From CSP1-5 sp964348275 (GTDB lineage Bacteria; Methylomirabilota; Methylomirabilia; Methylomirabilales; CSP1-5): a stretch of 64,000 nucleotides of DNA. Of this stretch, positions 24,848 to 33,728 are shown in pieces (within the stretch, counting starts at the first letter, position 1; every line of letters starts with the position of its first letter). A program made the translations under genes and the position numbers. Location: positions 26,509 to 90,508 of the forward strand of contig CAYGBT010000010.1 in NCBI GenBank assembly GCA_964348275.1. Reading direction: 5' to 3'. The notes under the pieces were generated by a model. The model was not told where the DNA came from, searched no databases, and saw only the letters and a program-made list of their open reading frames with translations.

Positions 24848-25510
24848 CTAAGTAATCTCCTCGACCAGGCGTCCGTGCTTCAGGATGAGGGTACGGTGGC
24901 CCATCTCGGACACCAACTTCGGGTTGTGGGTTGCCACCACCACCGTGGTCCCTCGGATGTTCACCTCGGCCAGGAGGCGCATGACGTCGAGAGCCAGATC
25001 GGGGTCGAGGTTGCCAGTCGGCTCATCCGCCAGCAGAATCGCGGGATCGCTGATAAGGGCTCTCGCGATGGCGATTCGCTGCTGTTCGCCTCCTGAGAGA
25101 CTGTAGGGAATCTGGTCGGCTTTCTGTAAGAGGCCGACTTCTTTTAGGAGACGGCCGATCTTACGCCGGCTGATGGCCTCGGGGATCCCCAGGACACGGG
25201 TAACCAGGTGGAGATTGTCGTACACGGTCCGGTCCATGAGGAGTTTGAAGTCCTGGAAGATCACGCCGATACTGCGACGCAGCGCGGGAAGCTTGTTTTC
25301 CCGAAGCCGGACGACATTGCGACCGTTCACGAGGATCTGGCCAGTGCTCGGCAAATCATCTCGGAAGATGAGGCGCAAGAAAGTGGTTTTTCCAGCCCCG
25401 CTTGGGCCGGAGAGAAAGACGAATTCCCCTTTCTGGATGTGGAGGTTGATGTCGGAAAGGGCCACCACATCCTTCGGATAGGTCTTGGAGACATGAAACA
25501 TCTGAATCAT
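24848..25510 (-). CDS. ftsE: Cell-division ATP-binding protein FtsE
   Basis: 220 residues. Walker A SGPSGAGKTTFLRL, Q-loop VIFQDFKLLMDRTVYDN, signature LSGGEQQRIAIARAL, Walker B AILLADEPTGNLDPD and H-loop VVVATHN are intact. The short VSKTYPKDVVALSDINLHI start is typical of FtsE. It is the first gene of the ftsE-ftsX-envC-ctpA unit. Confidence 0.96.
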   Translation of the reverse strand: MIQMFHVSKTYPKDVVALSDINLHIQKGEFVFLSGPSGAGKTTFLRLIFRDDLPSTGQILVNGRNVVRLRENKLPALRRSIGVIFQDFKLLMDRTVYDNLHLVTRVLGIPEAISRRKIGRLLKEVGLLQKADQIPYSLSGGEQQRIAIARALISDPAILLADEPTGNLDPDLALDVMRLLAEVNIRGTTVVVATHNPKLVSEMGHRTLILKHGRLVEEIT

Positions 25511-25677
25511 GATGTCTTCCTAATTCCTCGCCGTCCCGCTTCCGCTGCAGGCTAGCGTGTTTAATGCGACTTTGCAACCCCAAACTGGCCCAGAGCATAG
25601 CCAGATGGTGGCGTTGACAAGACTCGTAGGCTTCTTTAGCATGGGGATACCACCCGTTCTCGGGAAGAGTCACAACC

Positions 25678-26112
25678 ATGTCCAAAGACCCACAACCCTC
25701 CGTGCCGCGCGGGCGTCGCATTCCGCTCTCTCGATTCTGGCTCGATTGGCGGATCAGCTTCTTCCTGGTGACGGTCTGCGTTGTGGTCATCGGGATCGCC
25801 ATCGTGGCGCTGTGGGGTAGACCTGAAATCGTCCCCTCGGGGGCGGGGTCTTCGCCTGCGAACCATCGCGAGCTGGCGCAATTTTATGAAGGGCTAGGCA
25901 AGACTGAGGAAGCGATTGGCGAATATCAGACCGCGATTCGTCTGAGCCCCGACGATCCAGTGCTGTATGAGGCCCTTGCCCTCCTTTTTGAAAAGGAGGG
26001 CAGGTTCAGTGAGGCCATCGCACTGTACGAGCGATCGCTCGAACTGGAAGCGGCGTCGGCGAAGGCCTCCGCCATTCAGATGCGAATCGAGCAGCTCCGG
26101 CAGCGGTACTGA
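25678..26112 (+). CDS. Membrane-anchored TPR protein
   Basis: 144 residues. A basic cytoplasmic N-terminus precedes one transmembrane helix (about 24-46). Two to three tetratricopeptide repeats follow at about 62-140 (HRELAQFYEGLGKTEEAIGE, PDDPVLYEALALLFEKEGRF, SEAIALYERSLELE). Such proteins act as assembly or scaffold factors in the periplasm. No specific partner can be named. Transcribed divergently from ftsE. Confidence 0.75.
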   Translation: MSKDPQPSVPRGRRIPLSRFWLDWRISFFLVTVCVVVIGIAIVALWGRPEIVPSGAGSSPANHRELAQFYEGLGKTEEAIGEYQTAIRLSPDDPVLYEALALLFEKEGRFSEAIALYERSLELEAASAKASAIQMRIEQLRQRY

Positions 26113-26192
26113 CTCAACCCCATTCCTGGATTCTGCCTGCTCGACGGCTTCGGAAACCCCCACCGGTGTTCTGCAAAGGAGGAGACTTCCCC

Positions 26193-26858
26193 ATGGAACA
26201 GAGCTTAGACCGGAGGACGTTCCTTTCTGTACTGGGAGTTGGAAGTCTCTCCGTTTTACTGGCTCCCCGCTTGACCGGGGCGGCAGAAAAACCGCCAATG
26301 GCAGGAGCGTTGCTCATCGCGAAGATCAGGACGCCGCCGTTCCGCGACTCGGTGGTGCTTCTGTTCGAGTACGGGAAGCGGGGTGCCCAGGGTCTGATCA
26401 TCAACAAGCCGGATCACCGGAGCCTGGGTCGTCTCATGGCAAGGTTGAACATCCGCTTCCAGGACCGGGCCACCTTCGAGCGATACACCGAGTTAGAGGT
26501 GCTGTACGGGGGGCCCGTCGGCCGGGGCCGCCTCCTCACTCTCGTCCATATGCCTCCGGGGAAATGGGCTCGGTCGTGGAACTTGGGCATTCTCGCGGTC
26601 ACGCAGGATCCTAACCTGCTGCGCGAAATGGCTGCTGGGACGGCAGAGGTCAAGCAGGTGGTTGCATGTCTGGGGGTCTCGGGCTGGGCGCCCGGCCAGC
26701 TCGAGGGCGAGATCGCCAGGGGGGATTGGCGGGTCGTGTACCCCGACCCCAACGCATTGCCCGGTTTGCTGTTCGACACACCGCCGTGCGGCCGGCTCGA
26801 TATGGCCCGGAGCATGCCCGAGGGGCTACCGGTCAGCTTCCCGTGGCAGACTATTTGA
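26193..26858 (+). CDS. YqgE/AlgH family protein with a Tat-type signal
   Basis: 221 residues from ATG 26193, chosen because AAAGGAGGAG lies 7-16 bases upstream. The body matches the UPF0301 family: MAGALLIAK, FRDSVVLLFEY, GAQGLIINKP, LYGGPVGRGRLLTLVH and a C-terminal VACLGVSGWAPGQLEGEIARGDW. Unusually, the N-terminus has a twin-arginine signal (RRTFLSVLG followed by a hydrophobic stretch and an Ala-rich cleavage site near LTGAAE), so this copy is probably exported. Family members have no settled biochemical role. The gene converges on radC with only 17 bases between stops. Confidence 0.85.
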   Translation: MEQSLDRRTFLSVLGVGSLSVLLAPRLTGAAEKPPMAGALLIAKIRTPPFRDSVVLLFEYGKRGAQGLIINKPDHRSLGRLMARLNIRFQDRATFERYTELEVLYGGPVGRGRLLTLVHMPPGKWARSWNLGILAVTQDPNLLREMAAGTAEVKQVVACLGVSGWAPGQLEGEIARGDWRVVYPDPNALPGLLFDTPPCGRLDMARSMPEGLPVSFPWQTI

Positions 26859-26875
26859 GCTTGGCGACCGCTGTG

Positions 26876-27619
26876 CTAATCGCCACCGGAGGGGCGGCGC
26901 CGATCGTAAGCCCGGTGGTACCGCTCGATGAGGCCGGCATCCGCAAAGCTAAAATAGCGATTGTCCCCGACAATGAGGTGGTCCAAAACCTCCACCCGCA
27001 TGATCTTCCCGGCGAAGACCAGCTCTTCGGTGATCGCCTTGTCAGTGGCGCTTGGCTTTGGATTGCCTGACGGATGGTTGTGGGCAAAGATAAGGGCCGC
27101 GGCATGGTGGCGATTGGCCAGCTGCATAATGTCGCGCGGATAGACCGGACTTTCCGCAAGGGACCCTTCACTCGCAGTAACAATCTCCAGGATCTCGTTC
27201 TGGCCATTGAGCAGCAGCACGTGGAAAGTCTCCCGCTTGAGATCCCGCATCTGCGGCAACAGAAATACATACACGTCCTGTGAGGACTCCACTTTTCCTT
27301 TGATTCTTTTCGCCTCGCCCAGAGTCCGGCGGCCTAATTCCAGGGCGGCCTGCAGTTGCGCGATCTTGGCCTTTCCCAGGCCTTTGATGGCCCGAAGGTC
27401 TTCGAGGTCAGCGGCACTGAGTCCCCGCAAGCCACCGAAATTTTGCAGCAGCTGTCGTCCCAGATCGACGGCGCTTCGCCCTTTGACACCCGTCCGGCAA
27501 ACGATGGCGAGGAGCTCGGCGGTCGTGAGGTTCTGCGGGCCGTATTTGAGAAGGCGTTCTCGTGGTCTCTCGCCTTCCGGCCACTGACTGATTGCCCGCG
27601 GATACCGTTTGTGGCGCAT
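26876..27619 (-). CDS. radC: RadC-family JAB-domain protein
   Basis: 247 residues. A helix-hairpin-helix-like N-terminal part (RERLLKYGPQNLTTAELLAIV, IKGLGKAKIAQLQAALELGRR) precedes the JAB/MPN domain with the zinc motif HNHPSGNPKPSATD. The family was first linked to DNA repair, but its true activity is uncertain. Full-length with intact metal ligands. Confidence 0.93.
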   Translation of the reverse strand: MRHKRYPRAISQWPEGERPRERLLKYGPQNLTTAELLAIVCRTGVKGRSAVDLGRQLLQNFGGLRGLSAADLEDLRAIKGLGKAKIAQLQAALELGRRTLGEAKRIKGKVESSQDVYVFLLPQMRDLKRETFHVLLLNGQNEILEIVTASEGSLAESPVYPRDIMQLANRHHAAALIFAHNHPSGNPKPSATDKAITEELVFAGKIMRVEVLDHLIVGDNRYFSFADAGLIERYHRAYDRRRPSGGD

Positions 27620-27715
27620 CGATTATCCCGTTATGGCGTGTTACCGGGGACTGTCCACTTGTTGCCTTGAGGAAATCACTCGTCACACGGGTGTGGTTTT
27701 GGTCCCGCCGTCTCC

Positions 27716-28951
27716 TTAGAGAATGAAGGTGATGAAGAGCAGGACGGTGATGCCCGACAAGAGCAATGCGGTGCCCCAGCCAATAAGGTTCATGAACCAG
27801 GGATTGACCGCCTCCCCCATGATCTCGCGGTCGTTAACGAGTTGGAGCACGATCACCAGCGTGAACGGAAGGAGGATGCCGTTTAGGGTCTGCGAAAGAA
27901 ACATGATGGGAATGAGAGGGACATTGGGCCAGAGAATGGTGACGGCCCCAATCCCGATCATGACCAGATAGATGGTGAAGAACCCTGGTGCCTCTCTGGG
28001 TCGCCGGTCGACACCGGTCTCCCAGCCGAGGGCCTCGCACGTGGCATAAGCCGTGCTCAAGGGAAGGACGGCGGCCGAGAAGACCGAGGCATTCAGGAGG
28101 CCCAAGGCGAAGAAGACACTCGCATAACGTCCGGCGAAGGGCTCGAGGGCCCTGGCGGCATCCACGGCGGTCTCGATGCGGACACCGTGTGCAAAAAGGG
28201 TCGCCGAACACGCCACGATGATAAAGTAAGCCACGCCGGTGGCCACGAAGGCTCCAAGGATTACATCTAGACGCGCATATCTATAGTCGCGCCACCGGAT
28301 CCCCTTATCCACGGTCGAGGATTGCAGGTAAAACTGCATCCAAGGCGCGATGGTGGTTCCGACCAACGTGATCAACATGATCAGATAATCCCGGTCCATG
28401 TGAAATGAGGGACGGATCGTCTGCCGCAGGACCTCGCCCCAGGGAGGGCTTCCGAGGAAGGCAGAAACCACATAGAGCAGGTACAGGGCGCTCGCGATGA
28501 GGAAGACGCGCTCGACTCTCGCGTAGGTCCCTTGGACGACGAGCCAGGAGACGAAGAGGGCGGTCAGGGGAACGGAGAGGAACCGGGGAATGCCGAAGAT
28601 TTCAAAAGCAGCCGCCGCCCCGGCGAACTCCGCGATGGTGTTGGCCAGGTTGGCGAGGACGAGAATCCCAAGAATCAGAACGGCCGGCCGGACTCCATAG
28701 CGCTCCCGGATGAGCTCCCCCAGTCCCTTGCCGGTGACCACGCCCATCCGGCTGCCCATTTCTTGCACGACGGCGAGACTGATGGCGGTGAAAAAGAGGG
28801 CCCAGAGCAGGCTGTACCCATAGTGCGCGCCCGCCAGGGAATAGGTGGCGATGCCACCGGCATCCTGGTCCACGCTGGCGGTGATGATGCCAGGCCCCAT
28901 GATCGACAAAAAGACGAGGAGCCGGCGCTTGTGCCACCGCGGCATTCGCAT
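27716..28951 (-). CDS. Nramp-like divalent metal transporter with non-canonical metal-site motifs
   Basis: 411 residues from ATG 28951; GTG 29005 would add 18. Eleven or so transmembrane helices with the Nramp layout (MGPGIITASVD at the start, VLANLANTIAEFAGAAAAFEI, FSAAVLPLSTAYATCEALG). The first-helix DPGN motif of Mn/Fe transporters is replaced by DQDAGG. The helix-6 region reads TTIAPWMQFYLQS, with Ala-Pro-Trp where the methionine of the MPH motif normally sits. These changes predict altered selectivity; some Nramp relatives transport magnesium. It follows a MgtE_N/CBS gene on the same strand, 93 bases from its stop, probably in one operon. Confidence 0.85.
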   Translation of the reverse strand: MRMPRWHKRRLLVFLSIMGPGIITASVDQDAGGIATYSLAGAHYGYSLLWALFFTAISLAVVQEMGSRMGVVTGKGLGELIRERYGVRPAVLILGILVLANLANTIAEFAGAAAAFEIFGIPRFLSVPLTALFVSWLVVQGTYARVERVFLIASALYLLYVVSAFLGSPPWGEVLRQTIRPSFHMDRDYLIMLITLVGTTIAPWMQFYLQSSTVDKGIRWRDYRYARLDVILGAFVATGVAYFIIVACSATLFAHGVRIETAVDAARALEPFAGRYASVFFALGLLNASVFSAAVLPLSTAYATCEALGWETGVDRRPREAPGFFTIYLVMIGIGAVTILWPNVPLIPIMFLSQTLNGILLPFTLVIVLQLVNDREIMGEAVNPWFMNLIGWGTALLLSGITVLLFITFIL

Positions 28952-29044
28952 AGCGTGCCTCGCTCCACCGGGACCGTGAGCCTCGACAGCGATCGCGAAG
29001 GTCACCTTCCGGGCGGTCCGGAGGGTCCTCCAGCCTGGAGCTTC

Positions 29045-30337
29045 CTAAATGTACTTTTTTGCCGCTCGTCGCTTCCATATCATCGGGATCAGATCGTCGA
29101 GGACGTCGTCGACGGTCACGATCCCCTCAAGCCTCGTTTCCGCATCCACCACCGGCAAGGCCGTGAGATTGTACTTCGACAACGTCTCGGCCACCTCTCT
29201 CAGGGAGGCCTCGGGCTTGACGGTGATGAGCTGCGTGGTCATGATGTCGTCCAGCCGCTCCTCAGCTCGGGCCATTATGAGCTCCCGGAGGCTGGCAACC
29301 CCCAGCAGCCGCTCCGAGGGATCGACCACGTAAATATAGTAGATAGTCTCCACCTCATCCGCCATGGCCCGGAGCTTTTCCAGCGTCTGGACTACTGTCG
29401 CCTCCGGAGGAAACGTCACGTACTCGGTCGTCATCAGTCCACCGGCCGTGTCTTCCTCATGTTCCAGCAGTTCCGCCACGTCCTCCGCCTCGGCCGGCTC
29501 CATCTCTCCCAAAAGCTCCTGGGCTTTGGCCTGTGGGAGGTCTCCCAAGATATCCGCGGCTTCATCCGGCTCCATCATCTCCAGCATATCCGAGGCTTTC
29601 TCCGGTTCGAGCATCTGAATGACCCCGGCCTGGACGTCGGGCTCGGTCTCGGTCAGGGCCTCGGCCGCCGTCTCGGGTTCCAAGGCCTCGAGGATGGCCG
29701 CTCGCTCGCTGGGGTTCAGTTCCTCCATGATGTCGGCGATGTCAGCGGGGTGCAGTTTAGCCAGCTTCGTGTAGACGGCCCGCTTTCGCGCCCTGGTCAG
29801 TTCAGTCTCAATGGGTTCCAAATGCTCCCAGGGGACCACCTCGCGGGGCAGCTCGATCCCAAAGCTCGAGACACACCACTGGAGCAGTACTTCGGGAAAA
29901 AGTCGGCGCAGCAAGCTGTGCATCCCGGCGAGCACAGCTACGACCTCGTAGCCATCGTCCCGCCACTCTAACTGCACATCGTTAACGCGGATGACGCGTC
30001 GCCGATGCGTATCCATTACCTTTTTATCCAGGATGTTGCGCCCCAACGACATCTCGTTTCCCCTGAGATCGGTCGAGGTGAACTCCTCCCGGGGTAGCCC
30101 GAGGATGACGCCCGGCCCTGTCGGCGTCTCGGATATCTCCGCCACCACCTCCCATGGGAGAAGCAGGTCCTGCTCCCCGACGCGCGCGATACTCAACTTG
30201 CTCACCCGAGGGTATATCCCCCAGAGGAGCACCACCAAGTCCTTGAGCGTCCCGACCTCCCTGCCGCGACTATCCAGAACCGGCCACGATTGCAGGCGCG
30301 TCAGAAATATGGTCCGTTGTGGAGGTTCGTTCATCAT
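29045..30337 (-). CDS. PRC-barrel, MgtE_N and CBS-domain protein without a membrane channel
   Basis: About 430 residues from the tandem ATG near 30337 (upstream starts to 30391 are possible). The N-terminal part has PRC-barrel-like segments (GREVGTLKDLVVLL). The middle has MgtE N-domain repeats (LHPADIADIMEELNPSERAAILEAL, LEPETAAEALTE, LGEMEPAEAEDVAELL), and the C-terminus has two CBS domains (TEYVTFPPEATVVQTLEKLR; TTQLITVKPEASLREVAETL). In MgtE these modules sense Mg2+ and gate the channel, but the channel is absent here. Its place directly upstream of the Nramp-like transporter suggests it is a soluble metal-responsive partner. That coupling is inference. Confidence 0.85.
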   Translation of the reverse strand: MMNEPPQRTIFLTRLQSWPVLDSRGREVGTLKDLVVLLWGIYPRVSKLSIARVGEQDLLLPWEVVAEISETPTGPGVILGLPREEFTSTDLRGNEMSLGRNILDKKVMDTHRRRVIRVNDVQLEWRDDGYEVVAVLAGMHSLLRRLFPEVLLQWCVSSFGIELPREVVPWEHLEPIETELTRARKRAVYTKLAKLHPADIADIMEELNPSERAAILEALEPETAAEALTETEPDVQAGVIQMLEPEKASDMLEMMEPDEAADILGDLPQAKAQELLGEMEPAEAEDVAELLEHEEDTAGGLMTTEYVTFPPEATVVQTLEKLRAMADEVETIYYIYVVDPSERLLGVASLRELIMARAEERLDDIMTTQLITVKPEASLREVAETLSKYNLTALPVVDAETRLEGIVTVDDVLDDLIPMIWKRRAAKKYI

Positions 30338-30507
30338 ACAAATCGCTCCCAGCAGGGCCTTCATAGTACGAAAGGGACGATGGGGTGTCAATGCGAATCA
30401 GCCTCGCGATGGGCGTCCCGCTCGTCAGCGGACCTCGCCCTCTTGCTTCCTGTCTGCAAGCAGCACCAGCAGGTCCCTCGCGCCGGGCCTCTCCATCGTA
30501 GGTCGAG

Positions 30508-30690
30508 TGCGGAAGGGGTCGGGGAGTGGGTCTTCCCCGGCGGAAAATTCCATGGGTGGGTTTGGCGTTAGCCCTGCATTCCGAGCCGAATGACGCCTGA
30601 TGCATCACGACGGCCACCCCCACCTACGCTTCGCTGTCCGAACGCTTTCGGACAGGCAAACCAGGTTCCGCCGGGTCCAGGCCCAGCTCC
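30508..30690 (+). repeat. Dispersed repeat, copy 1
   Basis: The 600-base interval 30392-30992 has no convincing gene. It contains a block with CGGCGGAAAATTCCA, CGAGCCGAATGA, then GACGGCCACCCCCACCT, CGCTGTCCGAACGC and CAAACCAGGTTCCGCC. The same order recurs at 34508-34690 with substitutions. The rest (30690-30960) is GC-rich with nested short palindromes such as GAAGGCCTTCGG. Confidence 0.7.
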
Positions 30691-30992
30691 CCTCGCCCTC
30701 CCGACGCCACTCGACTCTCCTCGCGCCACCACCCCTCGCCTGGATGACCTCATTTTACTTGAGTTGGGCAGCATCTGCAGGGCCCGAGCGACATTGCCGG
30801 GAGCCCGAAGGCCTTCGGACCGCTCAGTGTCGCCGCGGGCCCAAAGGGTTCCGGGCTCTTGCGGAGAGGCCCGGAGCGAGGGGCCAAAGGTGCTGGTCCA
30901 CCAGCTACCAACCACCGAGCACGAGTCAAGAGCCCTCTGTTCAGCACCGCGGCGGTATGCTATGGTGATATGCTAGTGAGGAGATTCCGATC

Positions 30993-31460
30993 ATGAGTGA
31001 GGGGGAGATCCGTTTCATCGCGGATAGCATGTTGGGCAGGCTGGCCAAATGGCTCCGGATTCTGGGGTACGACACGCTTTATTTCCGAGATGCGCACGAC
31101 GGTCGCCTGGTCGCCCTCGCCCGGAAGGAGGGACGAATCCTCCTGACTCGGGATACCCGAATCCTCCTGCGCCGCCGGCTCTGCCCGATACTCTTTATCC
31201 GCCATGATCGCGTGTGGGACCAATTGAAACAGGTGGCGGGTGAGCTTGAACTCAGGATGGGAGAGCGGTTCGGGAGCCGGTGTCTCCGCTGTAATCGATC
31301 CCTCGCACCCGTTGCAAAAGAGGGAGCGGCGGGTCATGTCCCGGAGTATGTCTTTCGTCATCATGATGAGTTCTTTCGATGTGAGGAGTGCGGGCGAATC
31401 TTTTGGGGGGGAACACACCTACACCATATGGAGGAGACCGTGCGGGCACTATGCGGCTGA
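30993..31460 (+). CDS. Mut7-C RNase-domain protein
   Basis: 155 residues. The N-terminal PIN-like fold has FIADSMLGRLAKWLRILGYDT with the catalytic aspartate and LLTRDTRILLRR. The C-terminal zinc ribbon has CLRCNRSL and FRCEECGRIFWGGTH (two CxxC pairs). Mut7-C domains are predicted ribonucleases. The end overlaps the fmt start by 10 bases, so the two are co-translated. Confidence 0.88.
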   Translation: MSEGEIRFIADSMLGRLAKWLRILGYDTLYFRDAHDGRLVALARKEGRILLTRDTRILLRRRLCPILFIRHDRVWDQLKQVAGELELRMGERFGSRCLRCNRSLAPVAKEGAAGHVPEYVFRHHDEFFRCEECGRIFWGGTHLHHMEETVRALCG

Positions 31461-32416
31461 TCATGCTGGGGACGCCGGCGTTCGCAGTGCCTTCACTGCG
31501 TCGCCTCATCGAGGTGGGACACGAGGTGGCCCTGGTGGTGACCCAGCCCGATCGTCCTGCAGGCCGCGGGAAGCAACTCCGCAAGTCTCCTGTCAAGCAG
31601 GTAGCCGAAGAGGCAGGCCTTCCCGTCATCCAACCAGTAAAAATCCAAGACCCAGAGGTCGTGGGTCACCTTCGCCGGACGAAGCCTGAGTTTATTGTGG
31701 TGGTGGCCTATGGGCAGATCCTGTCCCGAGCCATCCTCGAGATCCCTCCAAAGGGGTGCCTCAATGTCCACGCCTCCCTCCTGCCCAAATATCGGGGTGC
31801 GGCGCCCATTGCATGGGCACTCATTCGGGGAGAGACGGTGACGGGCGTCACGATTTTGGAGATCATCGAGGTCATGGATGCTGGCCCCATCCTCTTGCAG
31901 CGGGAGATTCCGATCGCCGCTGAGGATAACGCCGGGACCGTTCACGATCGACTGGCACCCCTAGGTGCAGACGCGCTCATCGAGACGTTGAGCGCCGTGG
32001 AGCGCGGAGCGGTGACGAAGACGCCGCAGAATGAGGCCCAAGCGAGCTATGCACCGAAGCTTCCGCTGCACATCGGGAGGCTTGAGTGGACTCAGAATGC
32101 GGTGGAGCTTTCGAACCTCGTGCGTGGCCTTGCTCCACAGCCTGGCGCGTATACATTCTTTGGAGGCCTTCTCGTGAGAGTCCTCGGCGCACAGCCGTTG
32201 CCGGGCGATCACCGACAGGTGCCGGGCCGTATCCTCGGCGTGTTGAGGGGGGTGGGGATTCAGGTGGCAACGGGCGAGGGGACTCTGCTACTCACCAGGC
32301 TTCAGCCGGAGGGAAAGCGGGTCATGACGGCCGAGGAGTTTTCACGTGGCTATCGCGCAGAGACGGGGAGAGGCTTTGCCTCCACCCGGGAACAATCCGC
32401 GGCGCCTCGCCCTTGA
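31451..32416 (+). CDS. fmt: Methionyl-tRNA formyltransferase
   Basis: 321 residues from ATG 31451 (MRLIMLGTPAFAVPSL). Hallmarks: VVTQPDRPAGRGKQL, the formyl-folate site LNVHASLLPKYRGAAPIAWALI with Asn, His and the SLLPKYRG loop, and GVTILEIIEVMDAGPIL with the Asp. The C-terminal OB-like domain follows (about 205-310). It formylates initiator Met-tRNA. It overlaps the upstream Mut7-C gene and the downstream rsmB gene. Confidence 0.96.
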   Translation: MRLIMLGTPAFAVPSLRRLIEVGHEVALVVTQPDRPAGRGKQLRKSPVKQVAEEAGLPVIQPVKIQDPEVVGHLRRTKPEFIVVVAYGQILSRAILEIPPKGCLNVHASLLPKYRGAAPIAWALIRGETVTGVTILEIIEVMDAGPILLQREIPIAAEDNAGTVHDRLAPLGADALIETLSAVERGAVTKTPQNEAQASYAPKLPLHIGRLEWTQNAVELSNLVRGLAPQPGAYTFFGGLLVRVLGAQPLPGDHRQVPGRILGVLRGVGIQVATGEGTLLLTRLQPEGKRVMTAEEFSRGYRAETGRGFASTREQSAAPRP

Positions 32417-33713
32417 GATTCTCGTCCGGGTCGAACGGGATAGAGCGTACGCGAATTTTCTCCTGGACGCCCGGCTCCGCCGGAAAAGGCTCGCCCCCCG
32501 CGACCGGGCGCTGGCAACGGAGCTCTGTTATGGGGTGCTGCGGCATCGAGGGACGATTGACTTTCTGCTCGACACAGTCCTGGATCGTCCGCTCCAGGCG
32601 GTGGATCTAGAGGCGAGGAATCTCGTAAGGCTCGGTGCCTACCAACTCTTTTATCTGGACCGAGTCCCGACCTATGCGGCCGTCGATGAAACAGTTCGGC
32701 TGGCCCGGCGGCGTAGACGAACATTTGTGAATGCCATCCTGCGGGCCTTGGACCGGCGCGGCCCGCTCCGGGAGGAGGAGCTGCCCGAAGACCCGGTCCG
32801 GAGATCGTCTGTGCGGTACTCCCATCCCCCGTGGCTCGTGGAGCGATGGCTGAAACAACTGGGGGATGAAGCGCTCCAGCTCATGGAGGCCAATAATCGG
32901 ATTCCCCCGGTTTCGATCCGGTGGAATCCCCTTCGGGGAAGCGAGGACGAGCTACAGCAGGGCCTCACCCAGGCAGGGGCAGAGTGGGAGACGAGTCCCT
33001 GGCTGCCGCACGTGTATCGGGTGCGGGATGCAGGCAGCCTGCTGACCGGTCCCGTGAGCGATCGCGGGCTGTTTTGGGTGATGGATGAGGCATCAGATTT
33101 GGTCGTGCGCCTTTTGGATCCACATGCGGGGGAGCGTATCCTGGATGTCTGTGCAGGTGGCGGGGGAAAGGCCGCTTTGGCTGCCGTGTTGATGGAGAAC
33201 CGGGGTGCGATCGCGGCCCTTGATGTCAGCGGACGGGCCTTGAGACGACTCCAGGAGGCACGCCAACGTTTGGGTGCCACGATCGTGAGCCCGGTGAAGG
33301 GGGATGCCCGGCACGGGCCGGGAAGGTTCCGCGGATGGGCTGATCGGGTCTTGGTGGATGCCCCGTGTACAGGGTTGGGGACAGTGCGAAGGCGACCGGA
33401 GATCCGATGGCACCGGGAGCCCGAGGAAATCGCTCGGATGACCAATTTGCAGGGGGCGATCTTAGACGGGATGGCAGACAGTGTTCGCTCTGGGGGTTGT
33501 CTGGTCTATGCGGTGTGCAGCAGGGAGCCGGAAGAAGGGGAAGGAGTTATTGTGAGCTTCTTGGCCCGGCATCCCGAGTATTCACGAGAAGAGAGCCTAC
33601 CGCCATTTTTTGTGGGGGATCGGGGCGCTCTCGCAGCTGGGGGGTGTCTTGCCACCTGGCCTCACCGACATGATACTGATGGGTTTTTTGGCGCCCGGCT
33701 CCGGCGACATTAA
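32346..33713 (+). CDS. rsmB: 16S rRNA cytosine-C5 methyltransferase
   Basis: 455 residues from GTG 32346, overlapping fmt by 71 bases. An N-terminal NusB-like RNA-binding domain (RRLALEILVRVERDRAYANFLLD ... LARRRRRTFVNAILRAL) is followed by the Rossmann methyltransferase: ILDVCAGGGGKAALAA (motif I), VDAPCTGLGTVRRRPEIRW with the motif IV Cys, and YAVCSREPEEGE with the catalytic Cys of motif VI. It makes m5C967 in 16S rRNA in E. coli. A later start is possible given the long overlap. Confidence 0.92.
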   Translation: MAIAQRRGEALPPPGNNPRRLALEILVRVERDRAYANFLLDARLRRKRLAPRDRALATELCYGVLRHRGTIDFLLDTVLDRPLQAVDLEARNLVRLGAYQLFYLDRVPTYAAVDETVRLARRRRRTFVNAILRALDRRGPLREEELPEDPVRRSSVRYSHPPWLVERWLKQLGDEALQLMEANNRIPPVSIRWNPLRGSEDELQQGLTQAGAEWETSPWLPHVYRVRDAGSLLTGPVSDRGLFWVMDEASDLVVRLLDPHAGERILDVCAGGGGKAALAAVLMENRGAIAALDVSGRALRRLQEARQRLGATIVSPVKGDARHGPGRFRGWADRVLVDAPCTGLGTVRRRPEIRWHREPEEIARMTNLQGAILDGMADSVRSGGCLVYAVCSREPEEGEGVIVSFLARHPEYSREESLPPFFVGDRGALAAGGCLATWPHRHDTDGFFGARLRRH

Positions 33714-33728
33714 AGGGTTTAGGGACTC

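Noticed and set aside
28532..29971. 479-codon plus-strand frame
   Set aside because: It is antisense to the Nramp-like and MgtE_N/CBS genes and has the His/Leu/Arg-rich composition of GC-rich shadow frames.
30392..30992. Mn-sensing riboswitch ahead of the MgtE_N/CBS-Nramp operon
   Set aside because: I looked for a plausible structured leader on the minus strand and found none; the interval is mostly the dispersed repeat and GC-rich filler.
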